A stretch of 64,000 nt of DNA from Hormiphora californensis (GCA_020137815.1 CM035360.1:6041559-6105558), one strand, 5' to 3'; numbered from the stretch's first letter, positions 12,301-31,044 are shown. The notes: generated by a model from the sequence alone, not told the origin. Program-made: numbers and translations.

Positions 12301-15300
12301 ACTTGCTACTAGACACACTGCCTATACTAGACTTGCTACTAGACACACTGCCTATACTAGACTTGCTACCAGACACACTGCCTATACTAGACTTGCTACT
12401 AGACACACTGCCTATACTAGACTTGCTACTAGACACACTGCCTATACTAGACTTGCTACCAGACACACTGCCTATACTAGACTTGCTACTAGACACACTG
12501 CCTATACTAGACTTGCTACCAGACACACTGCCTATACTAGACTTGCTACTAGACACACTGCCTATACTAGACTTGCTACTAGACACACTGCCTATACTAG
12601 ACTTGCTACTAGACACACTGCCTATACTAGACTTGCTACTAGACACACTGCCTATACTAGACTTGCTACTAGACACACTGCCTATACTAGACTTGCTACT
12701 AGACACACTGCCTATACTAGACTTGCTACTAGACACACTGCCTATACTAGACTTGCTACTAGACACACTGCCTATACTAGACTTGCTACTAGACACACTG
12801 CCTATACTAGACTTGCTACTAGACACAGCTTCCTATACTAGACTTGCTACTAGACACACTGCCTATACTAGACTTGCTACTAGACACCGCTTCCTATACT
12901 AGACTTGCTACTAGACACACTGCCTATACTAGACTTGCTACTAGACACACTGCCTATACTAGACTTGCTACCAGACACACTGCCTATACTAGACTTGCTA
13001 CTAGACACACTGCCTATACTAGACTTGCTACTAGACACACTGCCTATACTAGACTTGCTACTAGACACACTGCCTATACTAGACTTGCTACTAGACACAC
13101 TGCCTATACTAGACTTGCTACTAGACACACTGCCTATACTAGACTTGCTACTAGACACACTGCCTATACTAGACTTGCTACTAGACACACTGCCTATACT
13201 AGACTTGCTACTAGACACACTGCCTATACTAGACTTGCTACTAGACACACTGCCTATACTAGACTTGCTACTAGACACACTGCCTATACTAGACTTGCTA
13301 CTAGACACACTGCCTATACTAGACTTGCTACTAGACACACTGCCTATACTAGACTTGCTACTAGACACCGCTTCCTGGAGGACCCCACGTTAATGGTGTA
13401 TTCTGACCGATACAGAACGAAGAAGCACACTTGTACCAAGAAGATATCACACTACCAACTAGATATAAAATACCTGTTTACTGTCGGGTCGTGATTGTAT
13501 ACGACTGTGTAGTTCTGTCTCAACCAGGCGGAGTGTCGACAGTTCCACTGTACCAGTATCACTGAAAGTTGTTTTGTCTAAATGCAGAGATACAATGAGA
13601 TATCACAGAGAGATAGGGAGATAGAGAGAAACATAGATAAGAGAGATACAGAGATACAGAGAGATACTGATATCACTAATGCGTGCTCAATATATGTCGC
13701 ATGTTAACAGACATACCACATGTAAATTAAATAGTTTCCATTGTGGCTTGTGTGGAAACAGCTATATTTCTATATATAGAATATATATAGGTATGTATAC
13801 CTGGTAAGGCACCGTAGTGAGTTGCAGTAGAGGAGAGATAGACAGCACAGTTTCAAGGAAGCCAGTAGACTGTCCAGTACCATCTTACAGTGTGGCATGT
13901 CCTGAAGGAGTGGTTACTTTCAGTTTTTTGGCACAACTTGTCCATACCAGTCCATACTGTATGTGATGTGTAGATGCTACAAACTATCTGCTACAACTAT
14001 CTCATGTTGATTTGGAATACAGTTTTACTACACTTCTCTCCTACTAAGCTATGTACAAACTATGTATACATAAGCTATGATAGTAGTATTATTAACAATG
14101 GCATCATGGGGTACCCTCTCGCCAACTCAAAGTACGATTTTAATTATTATATCGTACTAACTGCTTTTACTCAGGGGAACAGAGGGAATCCCGACAGTCA
14201 ATTGGGGATGGTAATTTGATACTACTTTTAAACACACCACGGCGTGCAGATAATGTGTCTCTCTCTAACTTTACCGTAGTAATGCTAATCAGCTCAAGAC
14301 CTTATTTACCCAGACACTTACAGCGACTAGGCGAAGAAAGGAGTGAATGAGGGAGATGTTACATCGCTCTTTCAGTTCCTGTTGGAGATAGTCGCAGACT
14401 TCCAAAAATCCATGTGCTAGCATAAGATCTTGCTGAAAAAAGGGGGGGGGGGTTAGAAACACAACAATAACAGCTAAATTATTCAATAGGGCAGTTATTT
14501 GTGTCTTTGAAATTATGCTAATGATCGCTTTTTACTAGTTACTAGGTAATTAGGGGGGGGGGGGTATAACAAAGAGTAAACGTTCCAAACCCCCAGGGCA
14601 ACACCCATCCCTAACAGGGCTCTCTCCCCTCCCCTCTCTACTGTCTCTCCCTCTCTCCCTCTCTTTCCCTCTTCCTTTCAATTTTCCTACCATTTTGGTC
14701 AAGTCTGGAGGTAGAATCTGGCTGGCCTGTCCTCGTACATCAAGCTGCATGATGTCCCCATGTCGACAACAAATGACAACCCAACCCAAATCATTCCAAC
14801 CCCTTCTCTCCATCTGTATCCCCTTGTTATCCACCCTAATAATCGTCTGGCTGGCTACACTGGACTCCGTCGTGTCTGGGCAGGTCTGGATGGCACACTC
14901 CGATGTAAACCTAACATTATCATCATCACCATCCTGATCAACTGAGAACTCCCCTGGTTCCTGTTTCACAATGATACCATCATCACAGTCCTGTTCTGTC
15001 TGGGTCTCTGCACTCTGAGTGGCGGGTCTCTCGTTCACGATCATTAGTTGGATAGGGTGCTCTATACCGCTCGTAGCTGGGGTTGCAATTGTTGCAGCAT
15101 TGGGTTTTGTGATGGTAGGTGTTTTAGGAGTACTGACTGCTGCTGCTGCGGCGCTGTTGTTAGCTGTATCCTTTGAAACAGTCTTAGAAACTGGAGTTAC
15201 AGCTGGGCTGGAGTTAGGAGCAGCATCTTTAGAATTTCTCGAAACTGCGGCTGGAGTGGGAGTAACATCTTTAGAAGAAGTCCTGGAAACTGCGGCTGGA

Positions 15301-17714
15301 GTGGGAGTAACATCTTTAGAAGAAGTCCTGGAAACTGCGGCTGATCTAGACTGTTTTTTGGATGGGGGTTGTGGTGTTTTGTTGGTCTGGAGGGGATCCC
15401 GTGCGGGGACTTTAGGAGTGTTGGGTGTGTGTGGAGGTGTGTTGTTGTTTGGAACTGGTTCTGATACTATAGAAACTGAGGAAGAGGAAGCTGTACTGGA
15501 TCCTGATTCGTTAGATTTGTGTCTGCCTCTATTGGTAGATGGTACTGTGTCTTCTGAAAAAACATAGTGGTTAGGAGAGAGTTCAATAATAACAATAAGA
15601 TGGTTTAGGCATTGATTTACAGGGTGTTAAATATTATATACTTACGTAGAAATACTTCGATAACTCTTCTGTTTGTGGCATTATCATCAAGGCCAACTTT
15701 CTCCAACAAAGCTTTCACGTTGGTGACACCCTTTTCGTGTATCTGGTGAAGTCTGAGGGGGAAATAATTGTTAGCATTCAGGGGGAAATGATTTCATTTC
15801 ATTGAGTGAATAATACATTATAAATTCACCAAATCCACGACTAAAATTGTACATTGCACAAAAATGCCTTTTTAAAAAGGAAAACCAACAAGTGAATCGA
15901 TATCCATAGTTTTGAACGCGAATTTGTTTCTCATATTATCCTTACTCACGTTGCAAGAGTAACAAGAGAGAAATCCCCGAGTAGCTTCATTTTCTTTGAA
16001 TTCATGATATTGTGAGTTGTACTACATTTTGGACAGCGAAACTCAGCCTCGTTCGTCTTGCCTTCCTTGTAGAAAACTAGCCTTATTTCCGAGCATTTGG
16101 GACACTGCCGAGACCTGGAAAATGTTAGCTGAGAGAGGGAACGAGATTGAGAAAGAAGAGGACAGATAGGGGTAGAAATACAGCCTAGTGCTGCGCCTGC
16201 ATGCGATGGAAATTAACATCCTTAGCCTGGATTACTAATTGCATGCAGATAGTGGAGCGATAATTGCCACAGGGATAGGGAGATAGATGGAGATCGAGGG
16301 AGATCGAGGGAGATAGAGTGAGATAAAGGGAGATAAAGGGAGATAAAGGGAGATAGAGGGAGATAGAGGGAGATAAAGGGAGATAAAGGGCGATAGAGGG
16401 AGATCAAGGGCGATAGAGGGAGATAGAGGGAGATAGAGAGAGATCAAGGGAGATAGAGGGAGATCAAGGGCGATCAATTGAAAGATATAGTGGATGAAAC
16501 GGATGAAAATATCATATAGTGGTGACCAGGTGACAGGGTAGAGAGAATGTGTGGTAGAAAGATAGAAAGATACTAGATATAGATGCTAACCCACCTAAAA
16601 ACAGTTTTATGCTTGATGATGTATTTCAAGACAGAGGACCCAACTAGTTCAGTTTGTTTGTTCCATGTTATCTTCTGATGATACGTCTCTAGATGTAACC
16701 TCTCCGACACCCACCACAGCTCCTCCCCAGTAGGACCAGTATGGATATTCTTATTACAGTACCGACACACTGGTTTGTTCAGTTTCTTACAGAAGTGGGA
16801 TCTCAGAGCGTTTTGTTCTGTTTGACTGGGTGGCTCCTTCATCTCTCCTGCCCTCTTTTTCCTCTTCAGACATCTGTCCAGATGGTTTGGTAACGGATCG
16901 TACATCGTGCACAGCGGACATATTCTAGTTTTGTTCTTGGACACAATTGAGGTTACTAACGATGTGGCTGACGAAGATGTGCAGGAAGAGGAAGATTTCG
17001 CAGCGGAAGATGTGCAGGGAGAGGAAGATTTCGCAGCGGAAGATGTGCAGGAAGAGGAAGATTTCGCAGCAGAAGATGTGCAGGAAGAGGAAGATTTCGC
17101 AGCAGAAGATGTGCAGGAAGAGGAAGATTTCGCAGCAGAAGATGTGCAGGGAGAGGAAGATTTCGCAGCGGAAAGCTGACCTACAGGGATAGCACCACGT
17201 GCTAATTTATCAATCTGTTGCTTTTTTGAAGTTTTACTGGGTCCAAGGGTGGGTTCAGGTCGTCGGGGTGCTGAAAATAGGACAACTTGGCGATTGGAGC
17301 AATCATGAAACAACGAATTGCATTCAATTACATATAAATAAACATTATCTATATATCGATGAAACACTAACCTGAAGTTATTGAAGGGGTCCGTGGCTCA
17401 TCCAGTTTCCTTCTCTTGCTACCCTGATTATCTCCTACCCTCCTCACCATGTCCTCCTTGGGCAGACTCGCCAAATCTGCCGCAATCGACTTCTTGGTAA
17501 ACATGCTCAGGGAAGGGGTTTCTGTGCCTGGCCTCTTCCTCCCTCCATTTGGCCTGTTTAGGTCCACTGTCTCCGTATCACTGTCTCCACTTCTCACAGT
17601 CACCTGGCTGTTCGAGACGATTGTAAGCCTATCTGAATCAGCAATGGATTCTGCGTCAGGGTCAGGTAATATGGCGATGTCACTCTCATCACTGGATTTC
17701 CGCGGCCTTGACAT
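6376..17714 (-). CDS. Large protein with SIM-like, UBZ-like and zinc-ribbon modules; unknown family
   Basis: Nine minus-strand exons agree in phase: 17372-17714 (ATG at 17712), 16595-17270, 15950-16114, 15646-15752, 14691-15553, 14322-14432, 13801-13901, 13474-13561, 6376-6618. The N-terminus is acidic and has a SUMO-interaction-like stretch (SDIAILPDPD). Exon 2 has six copies of an 11-residue Ser/Ala/Cys repeat, then CPLCTMYDPLPNHLDRCL, which has the C-x2-C...H-x3-C spacing of UBZ4-type ubiquitin-binding fingers, then another Cys/His cluster (CRYCNKNIHTGP). Exon 3 is a zinc-ribbon-like CPKC...CPKC. Exon 5 is low complexity with a doubled 15-residue block. Exons 6-9 are helical. UBZ plus SIM motifs suggest a nuclear ubiquitin/SUMO reader, perhaps in genome maintenance; that is inference. 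Intron 8 holds the 6.6-kb satellite. The protein probably continues into the exons at 3644-4362. Confidence 0.75.
6725..13377. repeat. 30-bp satellite array, about 220 copies, inside an intron
   Basis: Near-perfect head-to-tail copies of a 30-bp unit containing CACACTGCCTATACTAGACT followed by TGCTACTAGA. One position is T or C (TACTAG versus TACCAG). Variant units reading CACCGCTTCC or CACAGCTTCC occur at about 6881, 12134, 12827, 12886 and at the right edge near 13367. One 31-bp unit (TACCTAG) sits near 9097, and a TTGTTA variant at 11881. The array lies between exons 13474-13561 and 6376-6618 of the minus-strand gene. Because 30 is divisible by 3, frames on both strands stay open for kilobases; these are not genes. 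Confidence 0.99.
16264..16476. repeat. Degenerate GGGAGATA-type purine repeat (intronic)
   Basis: Roughly 10-12 bp units of the form AGGGAGATAGAGGGAGATAA, with variants in which GAT is followed by A or C, between exons 2 and 3 of the minus-strand gene. Confidence 0.9.
16976..17176 (-). repeat. 33-bp coding minisatellite (11 residues, 6 copies)
   Basis: Inside exon 2 of the minus-strand gene a 33-bp unit repeats six times and encodes SAAKSSSSCTS-type blocks, with an S/P change at one position. The unit length keeps the frame. Confidence 0.9.
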
Positions 17715-18898
17715 GCCCTATAAAAGTTGGTTCATTGCAATATTATATTAGACATATACGTTTGTCCTGTGAATTGACCTACTACAAGTTCGATAATAAT
17801 TTCGAAAAATTTCGATTCACCAAAAATTTTGAATTTCCATGAGTTTCCATGAATTTCGAAAAATTTCGAAAAATTTCGAGAAAGTGAGTCAGTTACGGTA
17901 GAGTATTGGGCTAAACAGGTGAGTCAGGTACAGTGCGCTATGTGTAGGGAATCGTCAGGAGCAGTATTGGAGCAGCAGGTTCTCAAAGACTCTGCAAATG
18001 AGCTTCAGGGCTAGGCTTATATAACCCCGGTCCCACTGGAGTTGTAATCATTAGTCACCCTGAGGTAGCACACTTAGGGGTCACCTGGCTAAGCCATAAT
18101 TCCTAACTCTTCCTTTTCCAAAAGGTTCGCTCTTCATCGGGTAATCCATGACGCATATACCCCAAGTAGCATTCTGAATTACAGTCGGGAGACTTCAAAG
18201 CAGGGATTCTTGGTGAAATGATCAAATTATAGGATAAATTCATTTCTACAACAGTCGTCACCAAGGGTCATGTTCAATTGTAGAAGGAAAACAGAGCTGA
18301 GAGCATTTCATGGTACTTTAGGGTATTTCCTGCATGCAATACCCATATTTTCACATTTGCACTTGGGCCCAGTTACAAAATTGGGTCCTGGATACCAGGG
18401 TCCGGTCCATCGGTCCAGATGGCCCCTGTCTGACCGAAATGCTATCAATTGACTAGTAGGTAATCAGCAACTAGCAAGCATACTCTGCAGGCCTCTCAAC
18501 CCTCAATGCGGGGGTACGTGCTGCGTGCATAGGGAGAACCGTGTTGGAGTGGCTAGCAAATTTCGAGAGCAAGTTTTGAACTAAAAAAACACAAACCAAC
18601 ATGGCCATGCATGGATTTTTGGTCTTACCGCGCGCGGCGAGTATCAAAAATGGAAATGCGGCATTAAAAGTTAAATTGAAGCGCATGCCATTATGACGCG
18701 TTACTGGCTTCGCGTCGTAAAATCCAAAAATATGCTCGCTCCGCAGCTGCTGAAGTTTTCACTTTTTTGTAAAAATTTTTCGCTCAATTTGAAATTTCCA
18801 TCCCTCTTCACCCAATCATCCTTTTCCGTTACATATCTACATTTTACCCTTCTGAAAAGTTCTTTAAGAGTTATCCTTCAAGTCAGGATGCATGAAGG
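17715..18898. other. Divergent intergenic region
   Basis: Separates the minus-strand UBZ-like gene and the plus-strand membrane-protein gene, so it should contain both promoters. It has a cluster of TTTCGAAAAATTTCGA-type motifs (about 17796-17884), a TATA-like site (18018-18024), and a pyrimidine tract with AG at 18885-18886 just before the plus-strand start. No coding sequence is supported. Confidence 0.6.
18018..18024 (+). promoter_or_regulatory. TATA-like element
   Basis: TATATAA followed by CCCCGGTC. Nearly the same composite (TATATAAACCCGGTC) occurs at 38658, so the match is not just an AT-rich accident. It lies about 880 bp upstream of the membrane-protein ATG. Confidence 0.4.
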
Positions 18899-21800
18899 AT
18901 GAATGAGGACATTGTGATACGGACTTTAGCCCGGGCTGCGGCTGCAACATTCTACACAAGTGCCCGTTTTTTTAGTTTCATTACATTGAAGGTGTTCGAT
19001 GTGATCTGTCTGATCGCTACATTTCTCGCATTCTGTACAGTGGTTCGTGTTCCAGCATTGTGGCATATTTACACGATAAACAATAGAGATGGAGGGTTCC
19101 GTCAGCGATGGAAGCTGGCAGGCTTCATTCAAATATTGGTTTTTATCTCAGATATACCGTTCATGATCATGGGCTTAACGTTGCTGATTTTCTTTTGGAG
19201 AGGAGCCAAACTTTATACTGAACATGGTCCCATCACATATGATGGGTTTGGATACGAAGGTTGGCAACTTCGGAAACTTGTCTGGAAGCACTTTATCCTT
19301 CTGTGGACGGACTTTATGTTCTTCCCTATGGTAGCTTGTCTATCTGCCTCTTGGCGGGGTGCCCAATTCAGGGAAATGTGGGCCCGTGATCACGGTGATG
19401 AAATGACGTGGAGGAAACAGCTCATGAAACAGTTTCTAAGCCTGGTAAACGATATCCTGACAATGCCGATAATTATCTTCTACCTCTTTTCTTGGAGAAG
19501 CTATCCGATACGGGGAGCAATTATCAAATACATCCAGTTCACACGTTCCAGTGATCGACCTGATCTGCCTGACAACCTCACCGATTATGACCTTCTAGCA
19601 TGTCTTCTCAGATTGCCTCCAGGCAACACTTTCCTCTGTCAATGGGCCTTGGTGTTTACCCAAACGTGGTACTTCATCCTTGATCTTCTGTGTGTTATTC
19701 CAGCAGGGTGTCTGTGTCTCTCCTGGAGAAAACCACTTGTCTGGGAGGTCCTCGGTCCCTGGGTGAGCCGGTCTATCATTGGCGGGACAACGCAGACATT
19801 CAATGTTAACGATATTAGGACTGATAGCGATGGGAAAGTTAGGAAGTTTGTTATGGAGAACTTTACGGAGCTGATATTTCACGATTTTCCTATTTCCATT
19901 CTCGGCCTTATCCTGCTGATTTCCTGGAGGTGCCCTGTTTTTGTGAGGGATGTTTGGCGGGTATTGACAACAGATCAGCTTCCCCATGTCAACAGAGTGA
20001 AGTTCTCCTACATACACCCATCTGATGATCTACTAGTAAATCACAGGAAGATTTGTGAAATTGGGAGGGTGACAAAAACCAACTTCTGCTCTCTTTTTAC
20101 CGATCTAGTGGTAATGGTAGAGATAACAATCATGATCATACTGTCTCCTGTAACACCCTGGTGTCTAATCGACACCCTCAACCGATTGTGGGCCATGTTC
20201 AAACGAGGGGTGCAGGGTGAGCATAGCATCAAACAAACCATACACAACAACTTTTGTTGTGCATTGATCGATCTTCCAGCGGTGTTGGCAACAACGGTGG
20301 TTTGTGTCACGCTCTGGAGACTTCCTTTCTTGATAAGCGAGCTATTTGCCCTACATGCACGGCACCTGAGAATACAAATTATCATTGCAGAACAAACCAG
20401 GCTAAGAGAAGAGATACAACTCGATCTAGCAGAAGGAGAAGAAGGTGTTACCAGGCAGGTAGCAAGGGAGGAGGATAACTTACACGGAGATCGCACACTT
20501 ATTATTGGAAAAGTAAAATTCTGGTTCACCGCATACAGGATAGAAATCTACTCCAAGATTTACAGAAACTTTTTCCTGATCTTGGTAGACATTTTGACCT
20601 TACCATTCATTCTAACCACAGCCCTGACCCTCTGGAGACTTCCCTTCTTTTTGAAGACAGTGAAGGAGAGCTACAAACCCGCCGGAGAGAGTTCATCTAT
20701 GACGTCACCGCATGTCAAACCATTTTGGAGATATCCTCTGTGTTCGTATGATGGTGCAATCGTCCGGGGAGGAGCGTTAAAGAGTGTCCTTCTCTTGATC
20801 ATCATTGACATCCCCTGCTTCTTCTTATTCTTCATAAACCTTATTGGCCTTCTCCGTCTTCCCGCCATCCTCTCTGCCCTTCTCACTTCCACATCCTTCT
20901 ACACCGAGTATCCTCTAATCCTGGCCCTGGAGACCCTCAATCTACTTGTTGATTTGGCCTACCTCGTTATGGGGTTGGTGTTGGTTGCCATGCGACCAGT
21001 TGCCACGGTAACCAATCTTCTAGAGGATGAGGATCACAGGAGATGTAGAGAACTTGCTGATATGATGGGCCCCATCAAGTACCTCCTGAGAAAGGAGGAG
21101 GACTGCAACATAAAGCTGCGAGATGCCCTGAACGGACTTATAAAGTCGTACAGTGTAAACGATGAGAGACATTGCAAGTTTGTCTTGGGCAGAGTTGTAG
21201 CCGGGTATTTGGCTGATTTAGAGGTCATGAGGGTGAAGCTGTTGGATCGGTACGTGGACGATCGTTACCTCTACCTCTTCTCCAAGTACATGTTTCTTAA
21301 AGACAAGCATGCCCACTTTAAATACCGGCGTTACCTCGTTGAGAAGTTCTACCTGATGAACCCTACTGTCAGGGTGAAGGAGCACAATCTGAAACTTCAC
21401 AAGGCGGAGTACTTGGTGTATAAAGACCAGATGGACCGAGTTAAGGGGGAGTTAGTTGATTTTGAAGGTGGAACGTCCACCGCTATACCGTGGTGAGTGT
21501 GGCTTCTGGGCTCGAACTAGAAAGGAGAACCAGGCTGTGTTGGTAAAAACTCTGAAAAACGGTTACTTTGCTACCATTCTCCTGATTCTCATCAACTGCA
21601 TCTTGATATACCGAGCAGTACCACTACTTAGTCAGATATTTAGAGAGCCCTTCCTGTTGAGGAAGAAGGCTATTGTAAACCTCCGCGAGTACAGAAAGGA
21701 TCTGGTGTGTCTAGTCCAGTGTATCATGGTGTTTATTAGTGTGTACAGAGCTCCTGATCTTCTTAGTGACCTGGTTGTGGATGTGTTTTACAGGAGAAGT

Positions 21801-24260
21801 TTGCGGGCTGTTCGGGCTACTGCTGCTCTGTATCCACCCAAAATTCGCAGCGACATTCACAAGCTTGGTCGGAACATCTTCAAATGGCGAACTGTTGCTT
21901 TTTGCATTGCATCCGTCCTTTGTTTTTGCTTTATCCCCCTTTCGGCAGTGGTGAGGGCTGTCAAGAGCACTGACATAACGACATCCCAAAACAAGCTACT
22001 TGGGTACTCACTGCTCATCTATATTGCCATCGCTCTGGCACCTTGGGGGATCTTCGGCGGGGGACCATCACCCATTTCCGAGATACGTCAGCACCTTCTC
22101 GAGTACCTTGGAATTCTAGGAGGGATTTTGGTTGTTCTTACGGTTGTTCTCTCCCGTACGCCCAGGCCCATGGCCCCCGTGGACTATGTGAGGAAAAACT
22201 GGGGCCTGGTCCTAGTCATGTTCAACGAGTTATCCCAAGCGGGTCAAATCCTTGCTTTACTCCTTCATCAAACCTCCCCATCATCTTCATTTCTGTCTCC
22301 ATGGCTACGCAGCATGTTCCTACTTGATACGGGGACCCCCACCGATAACCACTACTGGTTTACCTGGTTGTTCTATATCTGGTTCTTTGTCTCCTCTGCC
22401 CCCATTGTCCTGGAGGGGGTATTGAAATATGTCCCTGAAGGTCGGTTTTCCAAGGATAATTTCTCATGGCAGTTCTTCTTGACGATCTTTGGTGGAACAC
22501 TTTTTGTTCCTTTCGTCTACCTAGGATCTTCCTTCCTCACTGCTTTATCCAGTAACAACGAGAGGAAGTTTGTGTGGCAGACAGTGGACGGTGGAGAAGG
22601 GGACGCTCTCTGGTGTTTAGTCTACCTTGCATGGTATCTTCTTACTTCTGTCTCTGGGTATTGCACATTTTGCAGCACAACTGGCCGATCTGTGGCCGAT
22701 TTGAAGTGGTCCCCTATTTTCTCGTCCGCTAACAACTTGATAAAGTTAGCGCTGGTGTTCGCCCTGATCCTCACTGAACTACCCTTTACGATCAAGGCTG
22801 TTCTGGTTATGACATGTTTCGTTGTCATGGGAACTCTCCCGGAAGTGTACACCAGTTTAGTTAGCAAGTACGGCCGTCAGGCCAACCAGAGACCTGGAAA
22901 TTCCAAAATCTTGACAACTTGGAGGAGATCAACTGTTTTGGTTGGATGCTTACTAAGTCTTCTGGTGACTGTTGACAGTCTGGTTATTTCCCTTCAACCT
23001 TGGTTGGATGGAGTGATACTGTTCGGGCTCTCCCTTCTCCTGCTGGTTATGTCAGTTCAACTTTTCACCACCAAGGTACCATCCCACCAACACCGGGAAC
23101 AGTTTGTTGCTAATGTTCGTGCTATTGATGATCTTCTCGGTGAGGGGGGAGTTATAACTAGTTGGCAGAGTGCCAGGTCTGGTTGGCTCAACTTAGTCCG
23201 GTCTGTCAGGCTTGCCAACGAGGCAGATCGACAAACAGAGTTGATAGTAGAGGGAGTTCTTACCACCAACGCACAACAAGAACAGCCCATTTCTGATCCT
23301 GTTAACCCTCCTGCGTACTCGGACCTTGAGGATACCCTCCCTGAATATGATGCCATTCACCAGTTTAGTGCCCCTGATGAAGTGGGAGATCCTGATCTCG
23401 TACCCGATGTTGAATACCTGACCACCCCGGTGGGGGAATGGAAGAAATTCTCAGCACAGCACTGGTACCAGACCTACCGGTATACCAATGCGCCAGCTGA
23501 GGAGGAGGGGGAGGAGGTGGTACTGTCCTGTACCGGGTCTAGCATCCTGTTAATGTTAGAAGGCCACACCAGGTACACATCCCTGGGATTGAGTTGTGTT
23601 AGGAATCTCCACAAGTGGAGGGCACTTGTTGAGACATCGGATTGGAAGGCTTTGGCACGGTATTCGGAGATGCTGAAGTCAGCAGTACAGTTCAACTACA
23701 AAGACCCGCCTGCCAACCCGGGTAATGATTATAACCGAGATAGCATCCTTAGACCTTCTGATGACAGGAGTTATTTCCCTGATTTTACAGCCAGTGAAAC
23801 TCTGTTTGAGATTAAACTCCGGGTTCACAGAGACCGAGTTGAGAGCTTGCTGGGCTTGGTACCCCCGACTACTGCCCAGATTCTCGCTCTGCTCTTCTCT
23901 CCTGATTATCCCATGCTAAGTAAAGTGAGCTGCAGTGAGGATAATGTTATCACTTGCTCGTTGTTCAGGGAAACTTCCATTACAATCGTTTCCGTGCCGG
24001 ATCCAGGGTTTAAACTTGCCTCCAAAGCCAAGATTGAGTTGGGGAGGGAGGTGATTATGAAGATAGGGTGTGAGGGGCAAGGGGAGGTTGTGGAGTTTCA
24101 ACCACCCTATCCAGTTGGGAGGAAGAATGCGTTCTTATCCGCAAAGTTACAAGGGTATGAAGTGATACGTTCGAATGGGGAGGTGAGTTTAAAGATAGCT
24201 GGAGCAGAGGTCGCGTTGGATAAGGTTTTAGCAACAATAAGTAATCTACATTGGCAGTAA
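18899..24260 (+). CDS. Giant polytopic membrane protein with repeated W-R modules; unknown family
   Basis: Two long open frames overlap at 21456-21496 in different frames. A 70-nt GT-AG intron at 21451-21520 (donor GTTAGT, acceptor AACTAG) joins them in frame, giving about 1763 residues. At least ten modules follow one pattern: an Asp, often then Ile/Leu-Pro or similar, a 12-18 residue hydrophobic helix, then Trp/Tyr/Leu-Arg and a Pro or small residue. Examples are DIPFMIMGLTLLIFFWRG, TALTLWRLPFF and VVCVTLWRLPFL, with the W-R sites near residues 100, 150, 198, 275, 342, 471 and 578. The second half has more membrane segments, then a cytosolic-looking region with PPAYSDLEDTLPEYD (a PPxY motif that WW domains such as those of NEDD4 ligases bind), and a beta-rich C-terminus. 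Start chosen at ATG 18899, after a TGA-closed 4-codon upstream ORF at 18888. I do not recognise the family; transport or scaffolding in a membrane is only a guess. Confidence 0.8.
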
Positions 24261-24619
24261 TACTTTAATTTTGTATTGTAATTAAAGTACATTTTAGAAT
24301 TTCAATATTTAGAATTAATTTGAAATAATCAGAGTTGTGTGTGTTTTTGTTTTGTCTGTTTTTAACTTGTATTGTGTGCTTGTTTCTGTCTTTGCTGGGT
24401 AGCTTTTAACTTTGTACAGTCAATACTATTTGTAGACAACTTTTTCTTACAAATTACGAAGTTTACTGTTTTACCCCCAACTCCCCTGTAAATCCCACTC
24501 AAACTACATTCAAAACTCTACCCTCCCTCTTCCACTTTCATATCCAGCAACCCCCATCTGTCCCTCCCTACCTCCCACCTCTCTCTCTCTCTCTCTCTCT
24601 CTTGTTTTAGAAATGTAAG
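24261..24619. other. Short intergenic gap before MICU1
   Basis: It has T-rich sequence after the stop, CCCTCC-rich stretches, then a (TC)n tract at 24581-24602 ending TTGTTTTAG at 24610, ten bases before the MICU1 ATG. No gene is seen. Confidence 0.6.

Positions 24620-31044
<6,425 letters not shown>

Noticed and set aside
6725-13377. CRISPR-like array
   Set aside because: Units are contiguous with no unique spacers, and the genome is eukaryotic.
6780-13494. Very long ORFs (up to 1749 codons) on both strands over the satellite
   Set aside because: They result from a 30-bp unit without stops in several frames. Frames on both strands are open at once and switch at the 31-bp unit; there is no independent coding signal.
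16907-17192. Plus-strand acidic ORFs (EEDFAAEDVQ repeats)
   Set aside because: Antisense shadow of the 33-bp coding repeat in the minus-strand gene.
21493-21520. 28-nt intron with GTGAGT donor
   Set aside because: Joining would form an in-frame TGA, and the length is below practical intron size.
21456-24260. Second membrane ORF as a separate gene
   Set aside because: It opens without an ATG at the junction and continues the same repeat module. A 70-nt intron joins it to the upstream frame.
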